Assembly: GCF_000364225.2 (NCBI RefSeq)
Contig: NZ_AQFT02000001.1
Span: forward strand, 6,064,501 to 6,128,500
Source: Eubacterium plexicaudatum ASF492
Lineage (GTDB): Bacteria; Bacillota; Clostridia; Lachnospirales; Lachnospiraceae
Length of the DNA: 64,000 nt
Direction: 5' to 3'
A program made the position numbers and the translations under genes. The notes under the pieces are model-generated. The model was not told the origin of the DNA. It worked only from the letters and a program-made list of their open reading frames with translations, and did not search any database. Of this stretch, positions 20,558-30,426 are shown piece by piece; position 1 is the stretch's first letter, and every line of letters begins with the position of its first letter.

Positions 20558-22731
20558 ATGGACAGACAAGCACTTATATTACAGGAATTTGGTCATAGAT
20601 TTCGTTATTATAAAAATAAAAGAATCGTTTTCTATCTTCGTGAATATGATCCGATGTCGATTTTTCAAAACTACCCGGATTATAATTTCATTGGTCTTAT
20701 GGATAAATACATGGATTCCGGCACCGCTTATGGAAAAGAGATCTTGTCTTTCGAACGTGTATTAGAACTGCAGACGGATATCATCATAATTGCTTCTGAC
20801 CCTGTGTTTTATGAACTGATCCGTAGCCGGATTGCCGGTTTTTGCAGAAATAACGGAATCCTGTTGTTTACTGTTGATGGAACCAAATTGTCTGGCGACA
20901 GTGATGCCGTGTATGTAGAGTCTATTTATCATCATCTGCATGCAGATCAGGTAAAATGCCAGATTGATTCTGCCAGTAAAATTATTTTTCAAATATATGA
21001 TACTTTGTTTACGAAAAAGTTCTGACGGAAACAGCATTGTATGAGCTTATGTGTGAGCAGTTCAAAAGGCAGAAACATATTCAGGAAGCTTTTCAAAATG
21101 CTGATTTTTCTATTTCAATGTTTCCAGGTATCCGCCAGGAATGCCAAAAGGAGTTGGAAGAGAAAAAGGAAAAAGAGGAGACAGCAAAAGAATTTGAAAC
21201 ACATACAACATTGGAGCAGATATACGAAAGCTTTGGTAAAAAAACGGGTGTATCTTTCGATTGTGTCGCACGTTTGTTGGAAACGGAACAAAAACTCCGA
21301 TGGAAACTGACTGTTCCAAGATATGACATGCTCAATCTGTTTAAATATGCAGTTCAAAAAGGAAAACAGGTTATTTTGCTTGAAGATACTTGTTTATCGT
21401 ACACAGATACGGAACAGCTTTTAAAAAGATATGGAATATCCGGATATCAGAATATCCGACTTTGCAGTGAGAAAGGTAAAAAACAATTATATAGAAAATT
21501 TTCAGAAGAAGGAAAGAAGAATACTGTTTTATACATAGGTACAATGAGCGACGAAAAACAGCAGATATATCAAAAGTCCAGGCTGGAAATATGTATCATA
21601 CCTAGTGTGAAAGAAATGATGGAAATTTCTGTTTACAGTAGGATGATCGGACAGAAAAATGGCTGGTATGAGAGTTTAAAAACAGGTTTTTTTGCTGCGG
21701 CTATGTTTAATTCGCCTTTTGCTCTTTTTCAAATGAAGGGAAAAGGTAGGGTATCACGGGCTGAAGATATCGGGTATTTGTTTCTTGCTCCGCTTGTTAT
21801 GGATTTTATGAGCTGGTTTGTTAATCGAATCAGACAGGATGGTATGCAGTGGATATTATTTGGTGCACGAGATGGGTATCTGGTAGAAAAACTCTATCGC
21901 AGAATACTGGAACAGCCTGGTATGGATGAATATCCACAGGGAGTTTATTTCCCGGCTTCTCGACTTTTGTGTTCGATGGCCGGAATGTTCAATATGGAAG
22001 ACTTGAAAAAGGTATTACAAAGACCATTTTGCGGATCAGCACAAAAACTGCTTACGGAGCGGTTTTTACTTCAAGAAGAAGAGCTGTTTCCGTATGAGGG
22101 GGAAGCTGTGGAGGACCGGGCATCCTATGTGCTGCGTCATTCGGAAAAAATTCTTGCCAGAGCAGAACAGATTAGGGAAAAGTATTACTTGTATGGCCAA
22201 GCGTGTGAAGTTGGAAAGTATGAAAAAACGGCTTTTTTTGATTTTTTTGCTTCCGGGACAAGCCAGTGCAGTTTGAATAATATTTTTCAAATACAGTTGT
22301 ATGGTTATTATTTTTACCGTTTTTTCACAGGAGATTCTCAAAAGGACGCTATGCAGGTACGTTCTTTTGTCAGTCAGAATGCAAAAATTATGGAAAATTC
22401 ACTGTTTATGGAATGTATTTTTACTTCACCGGATCCACCGGCAGCTTCGTTTGACCAAGAAGGTAATCTGGTGTATGAACAGGAGAAAAGGAGTAAGCAA
22501 GAGGTAGAGTACTGTAATAATCTACAAAGTGGTGTTTTGGAATATGTCAACCAGATGGTAGATGTAGTGATTTATTTGGATGCATTGGATGTGACAGAGG
22601 TGAACGATGATTTTCTGGATTATCTGTACCCGGATTTTACAGAGATCAGAAATGAAATATTTCATCAGTATATTGTAAAAGATGAGTTCATGGGATATGA
22701 GTCACATGTAGGAAGACTGTATCGTTATTGA
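20558..22731 (+). CDS. HAD-like protein with N-terminal Rossmann-like module, catalytic motifs lost; broken frame
   Basis: It has the same layout as the intact protein at 27441. Residues 1-130 are a Rossmann-like module ('RIVFYLREYDPMSIFQ', 'FIGLMDKYMDSG'). Then the HAD-like region starts as 'SKIIFQIYDTLFTKK', where the nucleophile Asp of DxxDT is Gln. The paralogue's 'FISDMYLP' is here 'LLEDTCLS' and its 'HIGDNLEADGF' is 'YIGTMSDEKQQ', so motifs I, II and IV are all altered. The shared C-terminal half keeps 'FGARDGYLVEKLYRR' and 'YFPASRLLCSMAGM'. One base is missing near 21013 ('KKVLTETALYELM' when restored). The enzyme core is probably dead as a phosphatase; a structural role is inferred. 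Confidence 0.7.
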
Positions 22732-22823
22732 TCATATTTTTATATGGTAAAAACAAAAAGGAATGGCAGCTCAGAGATTATGGAGATAATCGGATACCGT
22801 TGTCACAGGATGAAAGGAAATAT

Positions 22824-24161
22824 ATGAAAAAGGAGAAAACTATAAAAATAAAAGTTACTGTCTTACTGTTAATTGTTTTGTTTTTGATTTTGTCGGTAGT
22901 GATAGCGCTTTATCCATTTGCTAATCGGGATTTGACATATAGATTTACGACGGATCAGGGGGAATATACGGTTTTAAAGACTAATTTGGAAATTTCGCAA
23001 GAAAGTGTGCCTGAATTTCTATTTGAACAGTCAGAACATGTGATTATCCGGGAAGTAACCGTTTATGGACAAGTGAAATCCATGCTTCTTGCAAAGTGGG
23101 AAGGGCATAAGTTTGCGGAGTATGTGGATTCAGTTGATGACGGAGAAAAGCAGTATACGGATGACGGAGTGGTATTTACGGGAGAGGATTGTGTCCGGTT
23201 GTTTATGAATGACGCATTTCAGCAGAAAAGTAAGGAACTGTCAGCTTCTTTTTTTCTGGAAAGAGTACTCTTGGAGGAGATTTTTCTGGCTATTTTTTGC
23301 ATGGGATGGATGTGTCTGAAAGTCTTGGAGGAAAGGCTTACAAAGGGATGTGGGAATAATCATGGACCGGTTTTTGAAATAAAAAAGTTTGCACATGATA
23401 TCATTGATTATGGACAATATATGGTATATGCGGCCAGGACAGATTTAAAGGCAGAGGTGGCAAATTCTTATTTGAACCGCTTGTGGTGGCTGTTGGAACC
23501 TTTTTTTAATATGCTTGTGTATGTGATTGTATTCGGACAGGTGATGGGCAATTCCATACGGAATTATGCAACGTTTGTGTATTCTGCACTGCTGATGTGG
23601 GGGTTGTTTAATAAAACGGTTAATTATAGTGTAAAACTGGTGCGTAATAATAAGGATATTGTTACGAAAGTATATGTGCCGAAGTTTATTTTGTTATTAT
23701 CGAATATGATTTTAAACATTTTCAAGTTGCTGTTTTCTTTGATTGTGTTGATAGTTATGATGATAATTTTTCGGATTCCTGTTGGAATGCAGACATTACT
23801 GGTGTTTCCGGCTTATCTGGTATTGTTGCTGTTTGCATTTGGATTAGGGATGATTTTTCTGCATTTTGGTGTATACGTGGATGATCTGTCTTATGCAGTT
23901 GTGATCCTTTTAAACATGTTGATGTTTTTATCCGGAGTATTTTATGATGTCATGACAACGCTGCCAGAACCGTTAAATATGTGTATGATGACACTTAATC
24001 CGGTGGCAATGATAGTTACTACAATGCGTAGCGCTTTGCTTTATCGCACGGTCGTAAATGTGCCGGTATTGGTGATATGGGGAATTTTGTCAGTATTTTT
24101 GTGCTGTGTGGGTGTTCATATCGTTTATAAGAATGAGAATAGTTATGTTAAGGTGGTGTAG
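22824..24161 (+). CDS. ABC-2 type polysaccharide exporter permease with large N-terminal extension
   Basis: The C-terminal about 240 residues are a TagG/Wzm-type permease with about six membrane segments ('LVYVIVFGQVMG' through 'NPVAMIVTTMRSALL'). In front are two additional membrane segments flanking an extracellular region of about 130 residues ('FTTDQGEYTVLKTNLE...'), not part of normal TagG. I choose the ATG at 22824 behind AAAGGAAA; a TTG at 22728 in the same frame overlaps the previous stop but has no site. The ATPase gene follows three bases after the stop. It exports a completed or nearly completed lipid-linked glycan; the extra outer domain might interact with the wall or the cargo. 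Confidence 0.85.
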   Translation: MKKEKTIKIKVTVLLLIVLFLILSVVIALYPFANRDLTYRFTTDQGEYTVLKTNLEISQESVPEFLFEQSEHVIIREVTVYGQVKSMLLAKWEGHKFAEYVDSVDDGEKQYTDDGVVFTGEDCVRLFMNDAFQQKSKELSASFFLERVLLEEIFLAIFCMGWMCLKVLEERLTKGCGNNHGPVFEIKKFAHDIIDYGQYMVYAARTDLKAEVANSYLNRLWWLLEPFFNMLVYVIVFGQVMGNSIRNYATFVYSALLMWGLFNKTVNYSVKLVRNNKDIVTKVYVPKFILLLSNMILNIFKLLFSLIVLIVMMIIFRIPVGMQTLLVFPAYLVLLLFAFGLGMIFLHFGVYVDDLSYAVVILLNMLMFLSGVFYDVMTTLPEPLNMCMMTLNPVAMIVTTMRSALLYRTVVNVPVLVIWGILSVFLCCVGVHIVYKNENSYVKVV

Positions 24162-24164
24162 ATT

Positions 24165-24896
24165 ATGAGTGAAATTGCTTTGGAAGTTAGTCATGTAAGT
24201 ATTGATTATAAAAACCTGATGCATATGTCACTACACCAGAGCCTGCTGAATAGGAATTTAAAAAAAGCGGAGACAATACGGGCTGTCAACGATGTTTCTT
24301 TTTCAGTCGGAAAGGGTGAGATTCTGGGAATTGTAGGACGTAATGGTTCCGGCAAAACAACACTGTTGCGTTCGATTGCGGGTATTTTCCGACCAGATGA
24401 AGGATTGATTGATACGAAGGGCAATCGTGTGTCATTGATGGCAATCGGAATTGGATTTAATGGGAATAATACCGGACGGGAGAATATCCTGAAATCAGGG
24501 ATGCTTTTGGGGTGCAAGCTGGATTATGTGCAAGCTCATATGAACGAAATCATTGCGTTTTCAGAACTGGGTGAATTTATTGATCGACCGGTCAGAACAT
24601 ATTCCAGTGGGATGTATTCGAAGTTGTCTTTTGCAGTAACGGCGATTCTGGATACGGATATTATGTTGGTGGATGAAGTGTTGAGTGTTGGAGATGAGCA
24701 TTTCAGGAAGAAAAGCTATCAGAAGATGAAAGAATTGATGATGAGTAACCGAACGGTGCTGATTGTGTCACATGCCGCTGAAACGTTGAAAAAGTTTTGC
24801 GACAGGGTGTTCTGGATTGATAATGGAAAGTTTATGGAACTTGGGGATACGAATGAAGTTTTAGGACATTATGATACATTTATGAGTATGCTATGA
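24165..24896 (+). CDS. ABC exporter ATPase (TagH/Wzt-like)
   Basis: A 243-residue ATPase: Walker A 'GRNGSGKTT', signature 'YSSGMYSKL', Walker B 'IMLVDEVLSVGD' and H-loop 'IVSHA'. The D-E-V-L-S-V-G-D form and 'NRVSLMAIGIGFN' are typical of polysaccharide and teichoic acid exporters. It lacks the C-terminal carbohydrate-binding domain found in long Wzt proteins, so export is probably not dependent on a cap bound by the ATPase. Forms one unit with the permease upstream. Confidence 0.95.
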   Translation: MSEIALEVSHVSIDYKNLMHMSLHQSLLNRNLKKAETIRAVNDVSFSVGKGEILGIVGRNGSGKTTLLRSIAGIFRPDEGLIDTKGNRVSLMAIGIGFNGNNTGRENILKSGMLLGCKLDYVQAHMNEIIAFSELGEFIDRPVRTYSSGMYSKLSFAVTAILDTDIMLVDEVLSVGDEHFRKKSYQKMKELMMSNRTVLIVSHAAETLKKFCDRVFWIDNGKFMELGDTNEVLGHYDTFMSML

Positions 24897-24917
24897 GAAG
24901 AAACACGGGAGTAAAAT

Positions 24918-26545
24918 ATGGACGCAAAAATAGACAGCGAGATCGCAAAGTACATAATATCAATACAGGCAGGAGAAAATTATAATGATATTCTGCTTAA
25001 AGATAAAAGATGGGAGATTTTTTATCACCTAAGTCCTTTGAGAAGGTCTTTATTCAACTGGTATCCATTTAAAAAAGAAACTGCTCTTTTGGAAATAGGC
25101 AGTGCCTTTGGTGCATTGACAGGGCTGTTTTGTGAAATGTGCGGACATGTAACGGCATTGGAACGGAATGAGGTTCGGGCGGAGGCAGTACGAAAACGGT
25201 ATCGAAATGTAAATAATTTAGAAGTTTGTCAATTAGATGTGGCTGATTTTAATACGAAAGAAATGTATGATTATGTTATTTTGACCGGAGTTTTGGAAAA
25301 ACAGTTTTATGGTTCCAAAAATATGGAATTATATATTTGTTTTTTGCGCAGCCTTCACAGGTTTTTAAAACCGAACGGCAAAATACTGGTGTCTGTGGAC
25401 AATCGTTATGGTTTGAAATATTTTTGCGGGGCAAGAAATCCTCATACAAAAAGAGCATTTTCGGGTCTGAATCAATATGAAGAAGAAAACAGAAGCGGAT
25501 ATAACTGGGGGAAGAAGGAGTTTTGCAATTTACTGGAAAAATCGGGATTCAGGTACTATAAGTTTTATTATCCGCTTCCGGATTACAGAGTTCCGCAGCT
25601 GATATATTCGGATGAATATTTGCCGGGAGGTAATGTTCATGAACGTTTAATACCTTATTATGAAAAGGAAGATCCATTAGTTGTCTATGAAAAAGCGTTA
25701 TATAAGGATATAGCAAAAATCAGGTATTTCCTTTTTTTGCAAACTCTTTTTTGGCGGAATGCAGTGTAAAAAGCCAAAATTTTAGCAATGTATATTATGT
25801 TGCGGTAACGACGGATCGGGGGAAGGAGCATGGCTTTGCAACGGTGATACAATCGGATCAGACAGTTAGAAAAAAGATACTCTATCCGGAAGGCCGGAAA
25901 AATTTGCGGCAGTTTTATGAAAACATTGAAGATATCAGGGTGCATGGAGTAGATACGGTATCTCATGTTTATAGAGGAAATTATGTTGAAATGCCATATA
26001 TTCATGCAAATCCGTTGTCAGAAGATTTGGATAAAATTATAAAAAATAATCCGGAACAGTTTGCCATGATCATCAGCCAATTGTATCGGACGATATTAAA
26101 ATCTTCGGATCACGTGGAAGCAGAGGAGAATAAACTGGCCGGAAAATATGAAGGCAGTATGCTGGCTGATCATATCTCAAACGAAGATTATGGAGTAATT
26201 TTAAAACATGCTTATATTGATATGATTCCATTTAATTGTTTTTATCAAAATGGCAAGTTTTTATTTTTTGATCAGGAATTTGTCAGAAAAGGATATCCGG
26301 CTAAATATACACTGTTTCGTGCTTTGCTCTATACTTATTATTTTATCCCGGAGGTGGAAACGATTGTTCCGTTAGCAGAAATGAAGAAACGATATGGTCT
26401 GGATAAAATGTGGGGACTTTTTGAAAAAGAAGAGCAGGATTTTGTTTCAGATAACAGAAACCATCAGCTTTACGGGAACTTTTATAAATGGGCAACAGTA
26501 GATAAGGAACAGATCAAAAGGAGAATATCACTGCTGGATGGATGA
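24918..26545 (+). CDS. Methyltransferase - kinase-like fusion, WbdD-like candidate; broken frame
   Basis: The N-terminal part is a class I methyltransferase: 'LLEIGSAFGALTGLF' (motif I), 'DYVILTGVLEKQ', 'LKPNGKILVSVDNRYGLKYF'. A break in the A5 run near 25721 is repaired by one A, giving 'IAKNQVFPFFANSFLAEC', which joins a second part. That part shows 'HAYIDMIPFNCF' near residue 435 and 'FLFFDQEFV' near 451: a D-x4-N catalytic loop and a downstream Asp, the pattern of the protein-kinase and aminoglycoside-kinase fold. Family knowledge: WbdD caps and ends E. coli O9a chains with a methyltransferase plus kinase and is tied to an ABC exporter. The position right behind the ABC pair fits a chain-ending role here. 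The kinase assignment is inference. Confidence 0.6.
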
Positions 26546-26574
26546 ATGCTCGAATAGGATGGAGGTGAAGGAGT

Positions 26575-27411
26575 ATGGAAACGAATTTGGAAAAAGCACA
26601 GAGAATAAATTTGATTTTATTACAGGAAATAGATCGTGTATGTAAAAAATATAGGTTGAATTATTATTTGATTTGCGGAGGACTTCTAGGGGCAGTTCGA
26701 CATCATGGATTTATTCCATGGGACGATGATGTTGATATTGCAATGACGCGTAAAGATTATGAAACTTTGAGAAAGATAGCAAAGGATGAATGGAAAGACA
26801 GTGATTTTATCTTTGTACGGCATAACGATATGAAACATGGAGCGTGGTTGGATTTTTTTGATCGACTTGTGTATATGAAGGAAGCGGTTCCTTTGAAGAC
26901 GTTTGAAAAAATAAGAGGGAAGGGCAGGAAGGATATAGATAATCATGTTCCGCTTGACATTTATGTATTAGATCATGCGCCGGATGATGAAAAGAAGTTC
27001 CGCAGAATGTATCTGGCTATACAGGGATTGTATGGACTGGCAATGGGCCATCGGGCTTATGTTGATTTTACGGAATATGAGAAGCAGGATCCCAGGCTGC
27101 AAAAACAGATAAAAGCTTTAGTTTATTGTGGAAAATGGATACCGTTGTGTTTGATTGAGTTTGTATATGAGAAAATATGCAGGCTATATGAAAATACGCC
27201 GGGAAATGACTATTTTACATCCAATGGATTTATTTTTTGCATACCAATGAGACATAAACGGGAATGGTTTGCAGAAACGACAGAACTGAATATTTATGAG
27301 CATAAGTTTAAATGTCCTAAAATGTATGAGGAATATCTGACTTTTTTTTATAAAGACTATATGCAGCTGCCGCCAGAAGATAAAAGAAAGCCGGATCACG
27401 TAATTATGTAG
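26575..27411 (+). CDS. LicD-family phosphotransferase (second copy)
   Basis: Intact, 278 residues. 'ICGGLLGAVRHHGF' and 'PWDDDVDIAMTRKDYE' are the LicD signature with the acidic metal cluster. 'HVPLDIYVLDHAPDD' follows, as in the family. It would transfer a phospho-substituent (choline, ribitol, glycerol or ethanolamine type) from a CDP donor to a sugar. The TagD-like cytidylyltransferase at 29599 could supply that donor. RBS GGAGGTGAAGGAG just before ATG 26575. Confidence 0.9.
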   Translation: METNLEKAQRINLILLQEIDRVCKKYRLNYYLICGGLLGAVRHHGFIPWDDDVDIAMTRKDYETLRKIAKDEWKDSDFIFVRHNDMKHGAWLDFFDRLVYMKEAVPLKTFEKIRGKGRKDIDNHVPLDIYVLDHAPDDEKKFRRMYLAIQGLYGLAMGHRAYVDFTEYEKQDPRLQKQIKALVYCGKWIPLCLIEFVYEKICRLYENTPGNDYFTSNGFIFCIPMRHKREWFAETTELNIYEHKFKCPKMYEEYLTFFYKDYMQLPPEDKRKPDHVIM

Positions 27412-27440
27412 ATATAAATGGTAAAAGGCGGGATAAGTAA

Positions 27441-29561
27441 ATGGATTATAGGGTAGAAAAACTGATAAATAGATTAATATATAAAAAGGTTGCAGTTTAT
27501 GGGACAGGTATTCATGCAAAACGGGTGATAGAAGCATTGGGATCCTGCCAGATTGTGGGAGTGCTGGATGGGGCAGTGAGTTTCGGGGAATATGCAGGAA
27601 ATAAAATAATATCCACAGATGAAATGATATTGCTGCATCCGCAGGCAGTCATCGCTGCTGCCCAGCTTTCTTCTACATTAGCCATTTATTACAGAATTCA
27701 TTTGATTTGCAGAGAACATCAGATTGCGTTACTGGATGTGTGGGGAAATGATTTGCTGCGTTTAATGGATGATTTGGAGAAACAAAAAGAAAATGTTTTT
27801 TCAAAAAATTTGGTATGGTTGCAACGGGAAATTGACCGTCATGAGATAATAAGTTTTGATGTATTTGATACTGTCATTATGCGGAATACGTTATACCCGA
27901 TGGATGTCTTTGACATCATGGAAGAAAAGGTAAAAGAGCAAGGTATCTGTGTAACGGACTTTGGAAAAACGCGCGCACTGGCAGAGCAGTCGGTTGACTG
28001 CATCAGTCCTAATATCTATCAGATCTATGATGCTTTTCAGAAAAGACAGAAAATCAGTGATCTGCAGAAAAGAGTTTTACTGGATATGGAGTTGCAGATA
28101 GAAAGACAGGTTTTGATTGTTCGGGACGATATCGTGAAAGCCGTTCATTATGCGATACAAAAAGGAAAAAAGGTATATTTTATTTCCGACATGTATCTTC
28201 CGAAGGAATTGCTTTCGGAGATATTGTATTCTATGGGAGTGGAAGGGTATCAGGATTTGCTGGTGTCTTGTGATTATCATCAGACCAAATATACGAGGCT
28301 TTACAAGTTATTTATGGATAAATACCCTGCCCGGTCTTATTTGCATATAGGTGATAATCTCGAAGCGGATGGTTTCTGTGCAAAGGCGCATGGAATGGAT
28401 GTGTATGTGATTCCAAGTGCATTAGAGCTGTTGAGGGTCTCTTCCTATCGGGAGTTGTTGAAATATGTACATACATTGAATGAAAGATCTATGCTTGGCA
28501 TGCTGATAGCTCGTATATTCCGCAGTCCGTTTGCCTTGTTTCAGTCAGATGGCAGGCCGTTTATAAATCATATACAGGATATTGCTTATTTATATTTTGC
28601 ACCGCTGATTACGAAGCTTTTAATTTGGCTGATCAAAGAGGCAGAACGTGGAGATTATGACAAAATACTGTTTTCAGCCAGAGATGGATTTTTCATTCGG
28701 AAGTTATACTCCTTTGCGAAGGAGGAACTACACATGGATAAACTGCCGCAGGAAGTATATTTTTATGCATCCAGAATGTTATGTGCTCTTGCCGGTATGC
28801 AGAATGAGGCAGATCTTGCATGGATGTTAAGTGCGCCATTTGATTCATCATGGCAGGAGGTGCTTGCAGAACGGTTTGACCTTAAGAAAGAAGAGTTGAT
28901 GAATAAAAATTCACAGGCATATGCATCGATTGAGGAATATGCTGTGGCGCACAAAGAGATCATTTATGCACATTCCAAAGAAGTGAGAAAAAATTATGAA
29001 AAATATATGCAGCAGCTTGGTTTGAAGTCAGGAGAGAAGTATGCGTTTTTTGACTTTGTATCTTGCGGAACCTGTCAGTATTTTTTAAGTCGTAATGTAT
29101 CATTTTCATTGGAAGGACTGTATTGTGGATACTATGATTCCGTGACAGGAGGAAAACGAAACGTCCCAATAAAAGCTTTGTTTGTGAATAAAAATTACTT
29201 TAAGAAAGAGACGTTTTTCTTTAAGCATTATCTTATTTATGAGACAGTCATGACCTCTAAGGAGGCTTCGGTTCGAAATATGGATGCATGTGGGAGACCG
29301 ATATTTGCAAACGAGACCAGAAATATGCATCAGTTGGAAGTAATAGATCAGGTACAGGAAGAGATTTTTAAGTATGTGAAACAATTTATAACGGCATTGT
29401 ATGTACGTGATAGTGTTATCAGTCCGGAATATGTTGACAGGATATTTGCATTGCTTGCGCAGAAATACACAAATGAAAACTGTGATGATTTGGATTATAT
29501 GGAGCTAGTTGATGATTTTGGAAACAACATTTTGAAACTGACGCGAGACCAGATGCAGTGA
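27441..29561 (+). CDS. HAD-like hydrolase with N-terminal Rossmann-like module
   Basis: Intact, 706 residues. Residues about 10-100 hold the Rossmann-like module ('KVAVYGTGIHAKRVIEAL', 'GVLDGAV'). HAD motifs follow: I 'SFDVFDTVIMR' (about 139-149), II 'YFISDMYLP', III Lys in 'HQTKYTRLYK', IV 'HIGDNLEADGF'. The C-terminal half is a conserved domain of unknown job ('FSARDGFFIRKLY', 'FYASRMLCALAGMQ'), shared with the protein at 20558. Such proteins occur in capsule loci of Firmicutes and may dephosphorylate a glycan precursor or support polymerisation. Substrate unknown. Confidence 0.75.
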   Translation: MDYRVEKLINRLIYKKVAVYGTGIHAKRVIEALGSCQIVGVLDGAVSFGEYAGNKIISTDEMILLHPQAVIAAAQLSSTLAIYYRIHLICREHQIALLDVWGNDLLRLMDDLEKQKENVFSKNLVWLQREIDRHEIISFDVFDTVIMRNTLYPMDVFDIMEEKVKEQGICVTDFGKTRALAEQSVDCISPNIYQIYDAFQKRQKISDLQKRVLLDMELQIERQVLIVRDDIVKAVHYAIQKGKKVYFISDMYLPKELLSEILYSMGVEGYQDLLVSCDYHQTKYTRLYKLFMDKYPARSYLHIGDNLEADGFCAKAHGMDVYVIPSALELLRVSSYRELLKYVHTLNERSMLGMLIARIFRSPFALFQSDGRPFINHIQDIAYLYFAPLITKLLIWLIKEAERGDYDKILFSARDGFFIRKLYSFAKEELHMDKLPQEVYFYASRMLCALAGMQNEADLAWMLSAPFDSSWQEVLAERFDLKKEELMNKNSQAYASIEEYAVAHKEIIYAHSKEVRKNYEKYMQQLGLKSGEKYAFFDFVSCGTCQYFLSRNVSFSLEGLYCGYYDSVTGGKRNVPIKALFVNKNYFKKETFFFKHYLIYETVMTSKEASVRNMDACGRPIFANETRNMHQLEVIDQVQEEIFKYVKQFITALYVRDSVISPEYVDRIFALLAQKYTNENCDDLDYMELVDDFGNNILKLTRDQMQ

Positions 29562-29598
29562 TCGTTTTTATTAAAAGAATCAAAAGAATGAGGTTTAT

Positions 29599-30018
29599 AT
29601 GTATAACAGCAGAATTGGATATGTAGCAGGTGTATTTGATTTATTTCATGTAGGCCATTTAAATATTGTACGCAAAGCAAAAGAACATTGTGACTATTTG
29701 ATTGCAGGAGTGCTTACAGATGAGCTTGTGATGCATTTTAAAAATCACATGCCGGTGATACCTTTTGAAGAGAGAATAGAGATTTTGAGAAGTATCAGAT
29801 ATGTGGATGAGGCGGTATCGGTAACCTTTGAAAATATAGACAAGATGGATGCATGGAGAAGGTATCATTTTGATTATTTGTTTTCAGGAGATGATTATCG
29901 GAATGCGTCACATTGGATTGATGATCAAAGGAAATTGCAGGAAGTTGGTTCGGACATTGTGTTCTTTCCATATACCCAGAGTACGAGTTCAACAATGATA
30001 CGAAAAAAATTGAATTAA
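29599..30018 (+). CDS. TagD-like cytidylyltransferase
   Basis: A 139-residue nucleotidyltransferase. 'VAGVFDLFHVGHLNIVRKAK' has the HxGH motif and 'YTQSTSSTMIRKKLN' the C-terminal S-T-S-x-T motif of glycerol-3-phosphate and ethanolamine-phosphate cytidylyltransferases. It makes a CDP-alcohol from CTP and a phospho-alcohol. The context (LicD two genes upstream) suggests it feeds LicD. Which phospho-alcohol cannot be told from sequence. Confidence 0.85.
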   Translation: MYNSRIGYVAGVFDLFHVGHLNIVRKAKEHCDYLIAGVLTDELVMHFKNHMPVIPFEERIEILRSIRYVDEAVSVTFENIDKMDAWRRYHFDYLFSGDDYRNASHWIDDQRKLQEVGSDIVFFPYTQSTSSTMIRKKLN

Positions 30019-30054
30019 ATTATGGAAGACAGCTTATGAAATGGGGTTTGTTTT

Positions 30055-30426
30055 ATGAAAACAATATTATACCTGATCATTCCCTGCTATAACGAAGAAC
30101 ATGTACTGCCGGTTACATCAGGACAGTTTCTGGACGAATTGTTGAAGCTAATACGTTTGGAGAAAATAAGCAGCGACAGCAAAATATTGTTTGTAGACGA
30201 CGGAAGCAGTGATCGTACCTGGGAGATTATCAGGCAACTTGCGGCGGAAGAAAGATACTTTGCGGGAATTCGTCAAAGCAGAAATCGCGGACATCAGAAT
30301 GCGGTTCTGGCAGGTCTGATGGAAGTAAAAGAGTATGCGGATATTACGATTTCCATAGATTGTGACGGGCAGGATGATATAGGTGCGATTGAAAAAATGG
30401 TGGACGCCTATCATGATGGTAATGAG
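30055..30426 (+). pseudogene. GtrB/DPM1-like GT2, 5' part only, truncated at a chimeric junction
   Basis: The first 124 codons are a GtrB-type GT2 domain ('YLIIPCYNEEHVLPVT', 'ILFVDDGSSDRT', 'NRGHQNAVLAGL', 'ISIDCDGQDDIGAIEKMVDAY'). At 'HDGNE' (30426) homology stops, and from 30425 the sequence in another frame is the inside of a YfhO protein. The C-terminal third, including both membrane segments, is missing. Either a deletion or an assembly misjoin removed it. The RBS region precedes ATG 30055. Confidence 0.85.
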
